Below, in pieces: positions 18,231 through 31,540 of a stretch of DNA of 64,000 nucleotides (within the stretch, counting starts at the first letter, position 1; each line of letters begins with the position of its first letter). The notes under the pieces were generated by a model. The model searched no databases and was not told the DNA's origin. It was given only the letters and a program-made list of their open reading frames with translations. Origin of the DNA: Apostichopus japonicus (taxonomy: Eukaryota; Echinodermata; Holothuroidea; Aspidochirotida; Stichopodidae); the NCBI RefSeq assembly GCF_037975245.1, contig NC_092580.1:29167501-29231500 (forward strand), given 5' to 3'. The position numbers and the translations under genes are program-made.

Positions 18231-18450
18231 AAACGAGACCTAAGTGTCAGTTTGATAGGGATTCTACCGACATCACACTAACGAGGGATAACTTGCCCTA
18301 CCAATATGGCAATATTGCTTCAATGATAAGATCTGCAAATTCGGCCCTCCCATGCTAACAGAAGCTTGATCAATTGTTCAATCCCATGTTATTCCTCGTT
18401 TGTGTAATGTCGGTAGAATCCCTGTCAAACTGACACTTAGGTCTCGTTTA
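18231..18450. repeat. Foldback element (unit B)
   Basis: Arms 18231-18294 and 18385-18450. In this copy the inner arm segments GTGTCAGTTTGA and TCAAACTGACAC are exact reverse complements, and they differ from the other three copies on both sides. Confidence 0.8.
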
Positions 18451-19167
18451 ATTTTAGGAGTATCTATCGCTTGCAGACATCAGATTGCGATCTTGTCTTT
18501 CTTGATCTGTAGTTTCGATTTTTAGTTGGAAGATATTCGTAATTCTACATACTTGGCGAAATACCAGCATGATCACATGTTTACAGTATGTTAGGGGAGT
18601 GTGATGAGATTTTGAGAGAAAGAGAGGGCGGGGGTTATTAGCTTCTCCTCCACTTCCTTTACTAAAAAGAAAGGAACCGTCTATATGTCAGGGTTAAAAT
18701 CTCCTAGTTTGCTATGGATTATATGACGTCCCACAGAGACTTATCGAAAACAGGTGTTTTAGCTTAACAAGTAGTAAACCTTTGAACCGATGAACGTGCT
18801 TTCGACCCGACCTTACATTAAATGATGTAAACCTATAGAGATAAGAATAGACAATAACAACATGTTGTTATGGGGATACAAAATCTTTAAATTTTGGCCA
18901 AATGACAAATGCGTCACACAAACACTACAAGATACGTATGTTTAGCAAGTGTGTTAGACACTATTCAAGATTGTACGTGATACCTAATCAATTTTCAGCC
19001 TAACATTTACTTTTCTACTTTTTACAAGAAAGGGGAAAAAACAACTGTTAAAAGCGCTGAAAGTTATCGAAATTTTACTACATTTGTGAAAGCATCAATT
19101 GTTGAAGTGTAATTGATTCACAGAGAGGTAATTCGAAAACCTTTTGATCAAACTAAATCTAACAAAA
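18451..19167 (+). promoter_or_regulatory. 5' flank of TIMP-like gene B
   Basis: Conserved with units A, C and D, including the CRE-like TGACGTC near 18724. A conserved AAAGTTATCGAAATTTTACT segment lies about 100 bases before the start codon. No common TATA box is seen. Confidence 0.4.
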
Positions 19168-19889
19168 ATGGCTGTTCGTATTCTTTGGGTGATCTGCATA
19201 CTATTTTTCGGAATATCCGTTGTTAATTGTTGCAGCTGTGCGAGTCCCCCATCAAAACATCAGCAGTTTTGCGATTCCAATATTGGTAAGTATGCTTCAC
19301 TAGCTACTAATTAATAGTTGCAAATCATTCATGCTGTCTTATTGTTGTTGTTGATGATCATGATGATTATAATGATTGTGCTGTTGATGACCATGATGAG
19401 GAGGAGGAGGATAAAGGTGATGATGGTAGTGCTGGTGGTGATGACGGTGATGATTATGTTGTTGATGATGATGGTGTTGATGATGCTGATGATGACGGTG
19501 TTGATGATGGTGGTGATAATGATGATGATTATTATGGTTGTGATGATGATGATGTTTTTTATTTTAACAGTTGTTGTTGATAATGACGATGGTGATAATG
19601 GTGGAGATGATGATGGTGATGGCGGTTGTGGTTGTGCTGGTGGTGATGATGCATGATGGTAGTGATGATGATTATTATGGTCGTGATGATGATGATGGTA
19701 TTGGTGATGCTGATGATGATGGTGGTGGTGGTGATGATGATGTTGTGAGTGTTTTTTGTAATATTTGTCGTTGTTGATGATGTTGATGATTATGATGATG
19801 ATGATGGTAGTGATGATGATTATTATGGTGGTGATGATGATGATGAATAAGATGGTGGTATTGATGACGATGACGATAATGATGATGAT

Positions 19890-19920
<31 letters not shown>

Positions 19921-22041
19921 GTGACGGCGACGGTGACGATGACGATGATTATGACGACGACTACGTTATATATTTTATATATTAGTTGTGTTTAATTGAT
20001 CGTATCAAGAGATAGGAACAAGATATGGCATTTTCAAGTAACATTGTGGAATTGTTTCCCTTCAAAGCAAGAGCTAATTAGCTATTTAAATAGTCTGCGA
20101 ACTGAATATCTAACTAATACATTTGATCGAGCAGTCAACACGCAATTCGATTATATACACTGCCAAATTAGATTGAAGAAATAAAAGCAATGTTAGCTTT
20201 GACAGCTTCTGGTATAGCTTTGACGGTAGCTTCGATAAGGTTGTGAGAAATATAAATAACGGTGGAGATCAAACAGCAATCATTCCCATTATATTCCTCA
20301 ATGATAAAGAACATGTTTTAAGGTTCCCCCTGTCTACCCAAAATCAATTTCAATTTAGTTTAAATGCTAATAAGTAGTTTCCATTCAACACGTGTGTGCT
20401 TTTGATTTAACAAGATCATAATATATGATTTTGTTTTGTTTTGTTTTTCTTTTTTCATTTAATTCTCTGCGCAGTTGTGTTGGCTTTTGTTTATAACCAA
20501 CGTGTGGACAGTTCCTGGTACTACTTAGAGTACGACGCAGTGGTTTACAGCGTTAAGAGGGACAAAGCAGACACAATCCCTAACGATGATAATCACTTCT
20601 TGGTCAAAATCAGAATGATTATTTCTTGTAGTGTCTCCATTGACCTTGGAAAATCCTATCTGTTCTCAAGTAAGAATTAAATATGTAATTAATTAGTAAA
20701 GGTCGCGTGTTCTCTGTTGCTAAAACAACATACACTGACGTCAACAGTTTGACGTCAGTGCGCATGTTCGAACCTTTTCGAGAACGTACATTCGCAATGT
20801 ACATCACATATTGTACACAGCTGCCGTACAGCTCAATACTACCAAATGACTTCAGTCAAACTTTAAAGTCTTGAAACGTCATAGGAAAATGCAATATCTA
20901 GAGGGCTAGTAATATTATATAGCTGTTGAGGTTTTCAAGGCACAAACTTTTAAGTATGCTATAATTCTGTGTAATGCTCCTTTAAGATTAAATGATATGA
21001 TGACGTCAGCTTCTCAGTGCAGACCTTAATGTTGGTGTTAACTTATTGTTTTATATATTATAGTAGCTGAACCCAAACATGTTCTTTTAACTTCATCTAC
21101 ACAACGGAGCACCCTTGGGTGACATTAAAAACCATTTGCCCTTTAAAAAATATATATAATATATTTTAAACATATCATTTCATACCATGAAAGTCTTGCG
21201 CTGCATCTGAGAAACTGACCTAAATGGTTTGTGTTTTAGACTATTAGCCCAGTCACTTTTATTGATGTGCTGCCAATGTTTAAAGAGGAATCATTAAAAA
21301 AAAAACATTGGGTTTAGATATATATATATAACCTGGAGTAAGAGCAGTGCTATTCACCGGTCTGAAACGTACCACAATATATCATATAAAATCAAGTTTG
21401 TGCCTGAAGTCACCCTTTAAAGGATGAATTTGAAGAAATAAAATAAATATATATTTCATCACAATTGATGTAATTGCTTAGTTTTAGACTTGAACTACTA
21501 GTCATTAACAGGAGTACCATAGTACAACAGTGGGCATGCACAGTGGGCCGGATTAGCTAGCAAACATTAAAAAAAACAAAATTAACAACAGGAACAATAG
21601 GAGCAACACTTATTCTGATTCAAAATTGTTAGGATTGCAACTTGGTATCCCCTCCGCTCCCCCCCCCCTCACCTTCTCTCCCTAATCTACACCCCTTCTT
21701 CTCCACCACCCAATCTCCTCCATCCTCTATACCACATACAGCTCATTTGCCTTTTTAGTCTGTTGTACCATTTCCCATGATGTTAATTTTTATTTACATT
21801 ATTTCACAATTTCTCTTCAACAGCTACTTCTTTGGATTACAGCCAATTTCCACCATTGATGTATGTGAATACTTGTGGTTGGAATACGAAAACAAGCTCG
21901 CTTTCACAATCTGACCTGAATGGTATTGACAACTGGACGTGTCCGTGGATTGCTCCAAACAGAGTCATTGAATTGTTAGCCTCCTATAGAAACAAACGCA
22001 TATTATCTGATCTGGAAGATCTCAGACGTCCGTTCTTCTAA
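19168..22041 (+). CDS. TIMP/tensilin-like secreted N-TIMP (NTR) protein, copy B
   Basis: Exons 19168-19285, 20475-20669 and 21824-22041 encode 176 aa; both introns are phase 1. The signal peptide runs MAVRILWVICILFFGISVVN-C, then C-S-C-ASPPSKHQQF-C begins the mature protein. Exon 2 has EYDAVVYSVKRDK, IPND and one Cys before IDLGKSYLF; exon 3 has TCGWNTKTSSLSQSDL and DNWTC with an NWT sequon. These are the six Cys of an N-TIMP domain; no C-terminal TIMP domain follows. The tail after the last domain Cys is the longest of the five, about 30 residues ending LEDLRRPFF. Ser at mature position 2 matches vertebrate TIMP-2. An AATAAA lies 150 bases after the stop. This copy has the simplest introns of the family and is the best reference copy. 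Confidence 0.88.
19345..19970 (+). repeat. (GAT)n/(GAC)n microsatellite in intron 1, copy B
   Basis: Interrupted trinucleotide tract at the same intron position as in copies A, C, D and E, again grading into GAC repeats at the right end. Confidence 0.95.
20733..20760. promoter_or_regulatory. Paired CRE-like palindrome in intron 2
   Basis: Two TGACGTCA motifs face each other as CACTGACGTCAA, four bases, TTGACGTCAGTG, a perfect 12-bp inverted repeat. The right half is kept in copy C near 35000. TGACGTCA is the consensus for CREB/ATF-type factors; a regulatory role here is inference. Confidence 0.35.
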
Positions 22042-22192
22042 GATTTCTATATATGTATATATTGCCCTTTCTTCTGTGGACATTGTGATCCAGTGGGCAT
22101 ACCTTATACTTAATTAATTTGATGTGCAAACTCTGGGTGTAGTAGGTGTTGTTGCTGTGTAGTTCGTTTATTTTATAGTAAATGAGAAGCAC

Positions 22193-22198
22193 AATAAA
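22193..22198 (+). terminator. Polyadenylation signal, TIMP-like gene B
   Basis: AATAAA about 150 bases after the stop codon at 22041; the same flanking sequence is present near 37890 and 48375. Confidence 0.5.
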
Positions 22199-24443
22199 CT
22201 TAGATACTACCTAAATTTATTCTCATTCAGAAGTAAATAAACATAAATTAAAAACCATTGCCATTTGGACTAATTGTGAAAAAAAGTGTTTGCTATTCTT
22301 TTTTATTTATTAATCGTGTGACATTTGAGATGATATCAAAATTACACACACTTTGAAAAAGGATTGTTTTTTTTAGACAACTAATTAACATTGTTCAAAT
22401 GTGGTACAAAAACTGTATGTCTAAGATATCTGTATGTCTAAGGTATCAGTATATCTTACATATCTGTATATCAGTAAGGTATCTGTATATCTAAGATATC
22501 TGTATATCTTATATATTTGTATATCTTACATATCTGTATATCTTTAAGATATCTGTATATCTAAGAGGATATTCCGGTGGTAGAAGTTGCTGATGTAAGG
22601 TGCAGAAAGTTTCTCAGCATCTAACAGCATATATGTTTCGTGGAGATACAAACTTTCAAAGTTTATTGACAAACTGTCAAAGTTGGTCGGAAACTGATGG
22701 ATGGCAACAGCCAAGTAAAATGATGTCCTCATGGCCAATGAGCTGAAAAAGTTGTTTGTTTTTCAACTTTTTTTTCAAATTTACAAACCATTTATCCAGC
22801 GAAGGAAATAATATTCTTAGAAACACGTTGGACCTTGATCAAAGTTTTGAAATGTAGTGAAACATTAACAACGAAACAAACATTTCAAATGTAACACACA
22901 TTTTAAATTATAAACAGGTTATATTAATATTAATACAGGAAGTAAAATTCTCCAAGACATTTTCAATAATGACGTCACAGACTACTTTGAATAATAGTGT
23001 TTGCCTGGTGAAAATCGTGTACATTCAAACAATATACATAGATGATGTCGAAACAAGCTGAATTTTAACCCAACAACAACAACAGTTTAGAATATTGCTC
23101 TCTTCACGATAAGGGTTACATTGCCTGCCACCAAATTGTCTCTTTCATGGGGGAGGAGGGGGGGCTAGGGTAGGGTATCTACTGCATTTGTCCAAAGATG
23201 TGAATAAGGAGAATGTGTCATATCCATATAAGACGTTGGACTGAAAGCATTCAACACAGAAGTAGACTGGACACTCTTGCGTATTTATTGCGTAATATAA
23301 CTTGTGGCCGACATATCGGAATCATGCGATGGCACTTTGTTATACTAAAAACTTGTTCCCTCTGATATTCGTTTTCTCTCACGTCTAAAGAAAATCCTCC
23401 CTGCTTTCCTCTTAAGTAAACTGATCAGGACTTGAACGATGTCCTCTTCGAGGGTAACTTAACGTTTGGCGCAATCTGCTCGCTACCTCGGCTGTACCAT
23501 ACTCAAGGCTAAGAAGTATTAACCGGAAGAACTGATGGTATCATGAAAAGTGCTACCGACTTGGTGATCCAACCGGGTGCGCTGGACCTTTGAAATAAGC
23601 GGCGTTTTGGGGGGCTTCTTTACTCCAGCGTATTTCGCGACCAAAGGATAATTGGGGGCGTTTGGCACCTATACCAGTAGGCTAGGCCCTTATTTGGTGT
23701 GAGGGTAGTAACGTTTGAAACACCAAGGCGTCAGCATGCCGGCTTTAGCTTTAGCTGCACCTTGCAGCGTTCTGACAGAAAAATAAAACAAATAATAACC
23801 GAAGCCGAAGACACGCCTATCAATGGGGTGAATGGATAACAATTCGTTTAAACATTACTAGAATAGAACTTGGCAGGGAGTAAAAGCTTGTATCAAGTCA
23901 GAGAAAATAAATTGATTTTTCCTAGATCTAAACACTCTCAAACTATTAAAACTTTCGATACTAATTGCAAACTTGAACTGAAAACTCATTTACATCTGGT
24001 ACGCGACTATTTAGTCTGCAATCATACTATACGTGTAAAATAAGAAAATTGTATGAGTGTAAAGCACCTCTACCCCAGCCAAAGAAAATGTCCTGTTTTG
24101 GGAAGAAGAAGAATTGTTTCTTAAGAAAACGCATTTCTAACATCTACAATGAAAGAAGCAGTGAAGTGACACTCCCAAAAGAGATGTTCTAGCCTGTCAA
24201 CTTCGATGTATACAAAAGGTGCACAAACTACAATCTACTTTACCCATCAAAGTATAAGGAGTTTACTTATGGTTGACTACTGTAAGCTACCGTTGGTGTG
24301 GCTTTCATCTCTCGCTCTTGAAATGGTTCCAGTCTGACCCTGTGCCGTATTAATAAGATACGTTTAACGTAGCTACTAAGCTGTGCACAGCATTTCTTTT
24401 CTAATATGATGTCTGTTAGATGGGGGGGGGGGGGGCTGCAGCA
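22199..24443. other. Intergenic region between TIMP-like gene B and GPCR B
   Basis: No gene is seen. It includes a short-period repeat of ATATCTGTAT-type units at 22421-22566, a poly-G run at 24421-24435, and the conserved approach to the GPCR (23461-24440). Matches lie at 48290-50330. Confidence 0.6.
22421..22566. repeat. Tandem ATATCTGTAT-type minisatellite
   Basis: Repeats of about 15 bases built from TATCTGTATATCTTA and variants. A shorter version occurs at 48606-48684 in unit D. Confidence 0.85.
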
Positions 24444-25721
24444 TTAGAAAGCTTTCTGCAAACGGTTGACTCGATCTTGAAAACTTCTCCTAAAGAAGAG
24501 GACCTTGAGCATGCCGAGACGGAAACGCATATTCATCTTCGCGTACAGGAACGGATTAACCATAGAATTAAACCAGATGAGTCGCTGTAGAATCTCCCAG
24601 ATCAACCTGGGAGCTTGATAAATATGCCATGTTTGTAAGAGCACCAGGATGTGGTATGGTAACCAACATGCAGTATAGACGGTTGTTAACAGAAAGACAC
24701 TTCGAGCAACATTGGTGTGGTCCACAAGTTTAGTATTTTCTTTTCGCTTGCGTACTCTCTTTCGATAACAAACACGGCTGTCCTCGCTTCCCGTACATTG
24801 TCGTGTTTCGTAGGTGACGTATTTCACGCCGCTGTCGGTGTCATGCTCTGCGTGCTGGTTTTCATTGCCCTCGAGTCTATTGTTTGTCTCAAATCCATCG
24901 TTTATTATTGCAAACCCTCCATGATCACCTTGTGAGCTGTGCTCTGCCATCCCTGTCGTTCCTGTAGAAATTGCAGATTTCAAATCTGCGTCCGTTTCTT
25001 GAGAAATCGTTCTTTTCGGGTGAGAATTCCGGAGGTTACGATTATTAAGTTTTCGATGTACCTTAAAGGCTACCGTTACATTGACTGCAACCAATAATAC
25101 CAAAGGAATGATGAAATCTAAATTTTCCAAAATGATGGACAATAACATGTTGCCTGTATTTTGAATCGTAACAAGGCATGTTGCTGATCCCCCTCTTCGA
25201 GTTGATGGGCTCATAATGTCGTTGGTCGACACCGAATAAAGGATGGTGAACAACGTGGTGTAGATCCACACCAATATGACCACACCCCTCGCAATGGTGT
25301 GATTCTGTAGTCTCTTGTATCTTAGCACATCGGATATCAGCCATAATCGATCAATACTGATAACAATGACAGTCACAACAGACATGTAAATCACAAAGTA
25401 GTGCATGGATAACCACACAGCACAGAAGATATCACCGAATGGCCAGGAACCAATAGCCAAAGTTAAGAAATCCACTACCATCACAATCGAACCCACTAAA
25501 ACATCCGATATCGACAAATTCAGGATAAAGATATTTGCAACGGTATTTCGAACGAAATCGTTGAGGACGTAGGATGCTATGACGATGATATTGCCGCCAA
25601 TTGTAGTCAGTAACACAATCGCATAACACACCAAGAACATAATCCAAAGAACTGGATGTGTCGAGTCTTGCCATGGCGTTGTGAGATCTTGTGACATGTA
25701 AGAGCTGTTCATAATATCCAT
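24444..25721 (-). CDS. Rhodopsin-class GPCR, aminergic-like orphan, copy B
   Basis: 425 aa from the ATG at 25721, colinear with copies A and D and without indels. All landmarks are kept: NSS sequon in the N-terminus, D73 in TM2, C100/C182, DRL at the end of TM3, CWLPY in TM6 and NPFLY in TM7. His107 again replaces the aminergic Asp. Substitutions specific to this copy include Val in CAVWLSMHYF at the top of TM3, Leu in HILVLLQTW in TM6, and QKAF at the C-terminus. The third loop has a basic RKRVRKRKENTK cluster before TM6, as G-protein-coupling loops often do. Intronless; no sign of decay. Confidence 0.93.
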   Translation of the reverse strand: MDIMNSSYMSQDLTTPWQDSTHPVLWIMFLVCYAIVLLTTIGGNIIVIASYVLNDFVRNTVANIFILNLSISDVLVGSIVMVVDFLTLAIGSWPFGDIFCAVWLSMHYFVIYMSVVTVIVISIDRLWLISDVLRYKRLQNHTIARGVVILVWIYTTLFTILYSVSTNDIMSPSTRRGGSATCLVTIQNTGNMLLSIILENLDFIIPLVLLVAVNVTVAFKVHRKLNNRNLRNSHPKRTISQETDADLKSAISTGTTGMAEHSSQGDHGGFAIINDGFETNNRLEGNENQHAEHDTDSGVKYVTYETRQCTGSEDSRVCYRKRVRKRKENTKLVDHTNVARSVFLLTTVYTACWLPYHILVLLQTWHIYQAPRLIWEILQRLIWFNSMVNPFLYAKMNMRFRLGMLKVLFFRRSFQDRVNRLQKAF

Positions 25722-25799
25722 CTTCGTAATAAATTCGTTTGGTGGCGAGAGGCGGCTGTATAACAGTAAACAAGTTTCCGTTTCGATCAAATCAAAATA

Positions 25800-27759
25800 A
25801 AGCAGAATATAGAAGAATAAATTCTAGTCATTTGCAGTAAAGTTAAAAAGTTTTGAATTCTTAACGATGAAAACACAGTATTCCGTGAATAAATTTAAAT
25901 ATCTCCTTCTTAAGAAAAGATATACTCTTACTGAATGACGATATTTTCTCTTAGAGCAAAACGCAACCGCTAATATTATGCAAATATATAGATATACCAA
26001 GCTTCGTGTCCCGTCTTTTTATCGACTTTTTTCCTAGTTAATCTCTCTTTCTCTCTCGCTCCACCTCTCTCCACCTTTCTCTCTTACTCTCTCGCTTTCT
26101 TTGGAGGTAACCAATGAAGTGAACATATATATCAAAGATGCTTCTTGGCATGTATACTTGATCGTACGCCTAGATATTATTTGAGCTTTGAAATTAATCT
26201 GCCTTAATGCACTGAAATCCGTATTCATACATTTACCATTCACCTGTTCACATGACCAAGAGTGACTTTGTGATTGGACAGAATGTGATTACTTAAAACA
26301 AACGTATTTGCGAAGATGCAGTAAAATGGGAAACAACTTTGAATGGAGGTCAGTTTGTAATTATATTGAATACGGTTATACGGTTATTCGGTTACTGAAC
26401 AATAGAAAATTATTTTCCTTCAGCTTATTGACAATTTAATTGTTTAACACATTTATAAATATACCATATCTTATCATTTAGAAATACATAAAAACGTCAT
26501 ACATTATATAAAAAAATAACATCATGTTTATTTGAGACGGCACTGAGTATATAATCGTTGTAAAAAAAAAGTGAGAGAAAAAATCGTATTGACTCTGCCC
26601 TATATGCAGATGCCGTATAACTAGGCTACGTAGACTGGATGTTATGTCAAACATTACGAAACCGGTAAAAGAATTTTATCTTCTGCCTTGCCATCTACAT
26701 CGAAGATTTAAGTCCTATTTCGTGACGTTTTTTACTCTAGTTTCAGGTTTCTTCAATCTACTTGTTTACATCATTATTTGGAATAATAAGAAATGACTTG
26801 TGCAGGTGAAGGTTATCTTCATTTCTTTATATGAGAGTTTAGTATAGAATGAAATCGACAACGTTGATCAAAATTGCAAATTTGAAAGCCGCTTCTTATA
26901 GTTGCAATTTATTTCCGTGAATTTGATTAGTCCGATTTCCGTTTCGATTTTTCGGTTCGTTAGTTGTTCGGGGAGTTTTCTTTGTTAGTGCATGTGTGTG
27001 TGTGTGGGGGGGGGGGGGGTGGGGGTAGTGTGTTTGTATAACTCATCCTTTTGTTTCGATCGATTATGTATTAATTATTTCCAATCGTCAGATTTATAAT
27101 ATGAGCAATGTATAAATACGAGTGGAGTCTGATTCATTATTCTAGGTCCTAATTCGAGTCCCTGGTTATGTTGAGTGCGTATTGTCAAATTTCGATTAGA
27201 TTCAGTCTTTTGGAAACTGTTTTAAAAGTATAGTATTTCCGATTAGGGTTTATATCTCCACTCATATGAAAGTAGTCGATAGAAGAAGACAAAATTAAGC
27301 GCAAAATACAAAACAAACTTCAATTTGTTTTATGTTTTCATATAAGAACGAAATAAGTCTTTGATAATGAATATCACGCGACAAAAGCATTTGCTGCAGA
27401 ATCGTCAAGGACGTTACATGTAGGACATGATTTGACTTAGCCGGCTATTCATAGGATTGAAATCAACCCAATAAGTTTTACAATGGAAAGTACAAGGATA
27501 GGAGTGAAGAAGTCCTTGGGGGAGGGTTGCTTTCATCTTTCATATACAATTGTTCACATAGCCCCTGGATTGTGGGTATAGCTAATATTTTTGATTGTTG
27601 TTGTAACATTATTCCCGATATCCATTATTTAGTACAATTGTCAATTATATACGATATATTGAACCGAACAAGATCGTGCTGTTATTACTCTTATTCACAA
27701 TGTCTGCTGGAAAAGATAGAACTATTCCTAGAATAAAAAACAATTATGACCTTTTTTTC
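25800..27759. other. 5' region of GPCR B
   Basis: No gene is seen. It aligns with 12480-14400 and 51690-53900, with the CT-rich tract at 26040-26101 and a G-run near 27005-27020. Confidence 0.5.
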
Positions 27760-29890
27760 ATTTTTCAACTCTGATAACAAAATTTAAGCTATATGGCTAA
27801 TAGTGATGAGACTTAACCATGTTATATCTGCTGCTGTCATGCAGTTCGGATCCAGGCTGGTTTTTATGGTAAATATCGATTTATTAGGGAAAATGTTCGT
27901 TTTGTGTTAGACCTCATCGATCATAAGTGTCATCGCACCCAAAATGATTGGCCTAATTTTTGTTTTTGAATTCTTGTTGAAAAGGCTTTTGATACAATTG
28001 AATGGAACTTTATTGACGAAAGTATGCATTTTGTTGGTTTTGAGGAGAAATGACCAAATTGGGCAAGCAGTTAGAGACCTTTGAACAATGTTTTTCTTGA
28101 ATGGATTTTATCATAAGTAGAAGAGTTCGTCAAGATTGTCCTTTGAGCCTCTATCGTTTCATTTTATTTATCAAGCTGTTAACTCTGAGTGTCATGGACC
28201 CCCCCCCCCCCCCTCAACACACCCCGGGAAATACCATTCCTCCCCGGAGAGATAAAAAATCTTACAGTTTATGGATGACACTGTCATTTTCTTGGATGTC
28301 AGTTTTGATGCTCTTCGTATATGCTATTAATATTCTTAATTGCCTAAAATCCTCTTCGAGTTTAAAGGTTAAAATATGGCAAGTCCCTTCTCTTTCATTT
28401 AGGTGGCTAAATTAATATTAAAATAAGACCTTCCTTTCAAAACATCTTTAAATTGAAATAGACTACTGGTTTCGTATCCTTCTCAGGAACTACTTTTTCA
28501 AACAACAGTGCTTATTTATTTAGTCTCAATTAACTGCATGCCAAAGCTTTCAGCGCCTTAAAATTACTTCATATGTAACTCTTCAATTGACAGGATTAAT
28601 ATCGTTAAATTTTTACCGTTGCCTCAATTAGTTTTTAATTCAGATCCTTCCGGATTCTCTATAAAGTCTTTCTCGAAAACTATCGACATTAGTTGATCTA
28701 GTTTAAGTTATAGCTCGTTAGCCTGATAAATAAATAAGCGTAATACCATGTTGTTCAATGCTCTCGATATGGGTGGGGCTAAGGGCGATACACCTTCATT
28801 CCTCGTTTCAAGTTTAAAGTGTCCTTGGGTGAAACGGTATTTAGATACTATAACACAAATGATTGGAAACTCTATTTGCTTCTTTTTGGTTATTTCCATT
28901 TGAAAAATTATGGCGTTTCTTTGTTGTTTAATTGTATTTTTGAGAAGGAAGATATTACGGTTGATAGTCATTATATTTCTGATGTGTGTATTGCGCCTGT
29001 GCAAGTTTGCTCTTCGAAGACCTGAACATAATGTTTAGTCAAAGTAAATAATAACATTATTTACTGTCAATGTTTAACATAGCAAAAGGTGTCCTTTAAG
29101 TCAGATATCTTCTCGACCACTGTAATCGTCATTTTGTCATATCCTGTTTAGGTGGCAAACTGTTCTCTGAAATAATTTCCCATTTTACTTTATTTTTTGT
29201 TTGCTGTTCTGCCATCCGTCGAAGTTGCAGGAATAGTTTGCGCATCGATATTGAGGAGACTTTATAATCCCCTCTGGTGGTTTTTTTAGCACTTCCGCCT
29301 GCCCAAGAATTATAATATTATCATAATTAAGTCAAGTAGTTACTCACCCTCCTACTGCTAATTAAAAAGTGGAATCAAATGTTTCAGTTCAAATAATAAC
29401 CAATGGCGTGCCATAGATTCGTTGATCCTTTTCTTTCCGTTCGAGAAATATAAAGTCCAATATTAGCAATTTTGCTTTGTCCATAGAATACCAAGTATTT
29501 ATCTGTTTCTCTATTGTATCAATAAAACAGTTATTGTGTCTCTGTTCGATTTGTGGACGATTCTAAGAAACATGAGAACATTTCTTGGGGGACTGTGAAT
29601 GTAACTTGAAGTAAATAGATGTCGAAAGTGCTATTGTTTTGGCTGCAGGAATTAATTTTTAAACAAGCAAGATATTTTCATTGGTTATTTTCTTAAGTAG
29701 AATCAGCCGTATAACTTCCTTATTTTCAACATGAAGCACATCTTATTTAGTAAAAAAACAATGCTGATCATCGACCCCTCTGCTAAATTTTTTGCAGAAA
29801 CTTACGTTTATTTAAAAAGGAGAAAGCACTTCTAGCAAGGCTCATACAAAGTATGAGGAAATAAGACGTTCCTTTAAGAAGGCCATGACA
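27760..29890 (+). mobile_element. Degenerate L1/Tx1-type LINE (unit B)
   Basis: Reverse-transcriptase landmarks are scattered over frames. They include RLNHVIS, then KYRFIRENVRFVLDLIDH, VEKAFDTIEWNFID (motif A region), a VRQDCPLS segment, MDDT followed by hydrophobics (motif C region, Met replacing the usual Ala/Ala-Asp context), and the late FVHRI and ETLEHFF knuckle region near 29480-29600. Many stops and frameshifts and a C-run near 28200 show long decay. The same relics lie in units C and D, so this LINE was present before the units duplicated. Its 3' end reaches past 29821 into the next module. Confidence 0.8.
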
Positions 29891-31540
29891 TGCAAATCCA
29901 ACTAATCGAGAGTAACTTCCTCTGAATCTATGAGAAAATATATGTTCAAAACTATTCTCATCACCTTCAAAACCTCAAGGACTAATTAGGAAATAACGTT
30001 CTCATCTTCTCATCCGAAAACAGACCTCTGAAAAATGTGATTTCAAAACAAGAAAACGATGACGCCATATTAGGAACACAACTGCCAAGCACAGGCATGT
30101 ACCGGATGCGCGACGATCATACCGTCTCACATACACGCACATTTACACTGAGAGAACAACCACTGTATTTCGCTATATCGTTAGAGATTTTTTTACAATA
30201 TGTAAAATATCCGAGAAAGAGCAGAGCCAAAAATTGACACAACGTAGTTCAAATATTAAATCTTTGAACGAAGTTCATTCAATATCAGTTCTAGACAGGC
30301 ATTTTAGACAATCTGAACAAGCCTGTGACGAAACCAACATTAACAACAATCATTGCATTATATGACATCAAAATAAAACTGTACTTTTCATACACAATAT
30401 CATTCTTAAATTACACTGATGTAATTTGTGACATCAAAGGAGGTTTAAGGAAAAACAACTTACATGAAAGTTTTGGCTTTAAGCCTATAAAAAAAGATGC
30501 TTGTTCATTGCCATCAATCGTTGTTGTGACAAATTCATTAGAATAAACCAGAGGCAAACAGAATAAAGGGTTATGTTAACCAAGAAACACTGCATGACGC
30601 AACTCACATGCAACAATGTTACCCACACACGACGACACGTACGACACTAACGCAACGTTAAACACAGCATGACACGCATTATGAGTTTCTGAAGAAAGAT
30701 TGTAAAACAAACCACCTGCTGCTGAAGAAACAGCATTCAAGAGTTCTTCTACCTCCATTAATCTTTATTATGACTTTTTGACAAATATCATGGAAACAAA
30801 CATGTCTGGGAGGTAAATGCTCCTAAAAAGGTAAATCCCCGTTCACTTATGCCCATATTACATGACATCACGGTCACGCCAATACATGTATCCAAATGCT
30901 TCAAAACATGCCTTTTCATTTCATTGTTGATGTTGGGTCTGGAAAATGACCATTTTATCCTTAATTAAAAGTCTTGAATGTCAATATATCAACACTTAAG
31001 GAACCCTGACGGATTGATAATCCAACACAATCGTAGAATAGAAACGATGTTTCTGGAGGGATTTCTCAACCAAGGCTTCCTATACAATAGCGTTTTCTCT
31101 TGGCAACTTGAATCCAGTGTACATACCATTGGATGGAAACTCACTTCTGATCCTTTGGACTGCACATGATGGTAACAAACCCCTGACTAGTCATGTTAGG
31201 ACCCCCTAGCAACATGGAACCTGTTGACGGAATGCTATGTATCCGTACTGCCTGAAAAGAAAATTATGAAAGTTTAAATGTATTAATGTGGGCCCTTGAT
31301 GTCCACAATAACAAGCGTGGTACCATGTACTGTTATGGTTACATTTGTTGTGAATTTACACCTTCCATGTTTCATGAACATTCTTTACAGTTTCAGACAA
31401 TGATTTTCAAAACTCCAGGCCTAAGTGCTAACCTAGTAATGAGTATAAAAAGACACAAATGCCTACCTAACATGGCTGCATAGTGCAGTTTACATCCCTG
31501 AGCCAAACTTTCAGTATTCAACCAACCCTACTAGTAGTAG

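Larger units (their letters stand above)
14821..18450. repeat. Repeat module of unit B
   Basis: It contains the tail end of the unit LINE (about 14821-14890), the THAP remnant, about 2 kb without a recognisable gene, the tyrosine-recombinase remnant and the foldback. It aligns with 1-3473, 29821-32587 and 39581-43005. Confidence 0.85.

Noticed and set aside
22421-22566. CRISPR-like or telomere-like repeat
   Set aside because: The units are about 15 bases, with no spacers and no telomere motif; it is a minisatellite in animal DNA.
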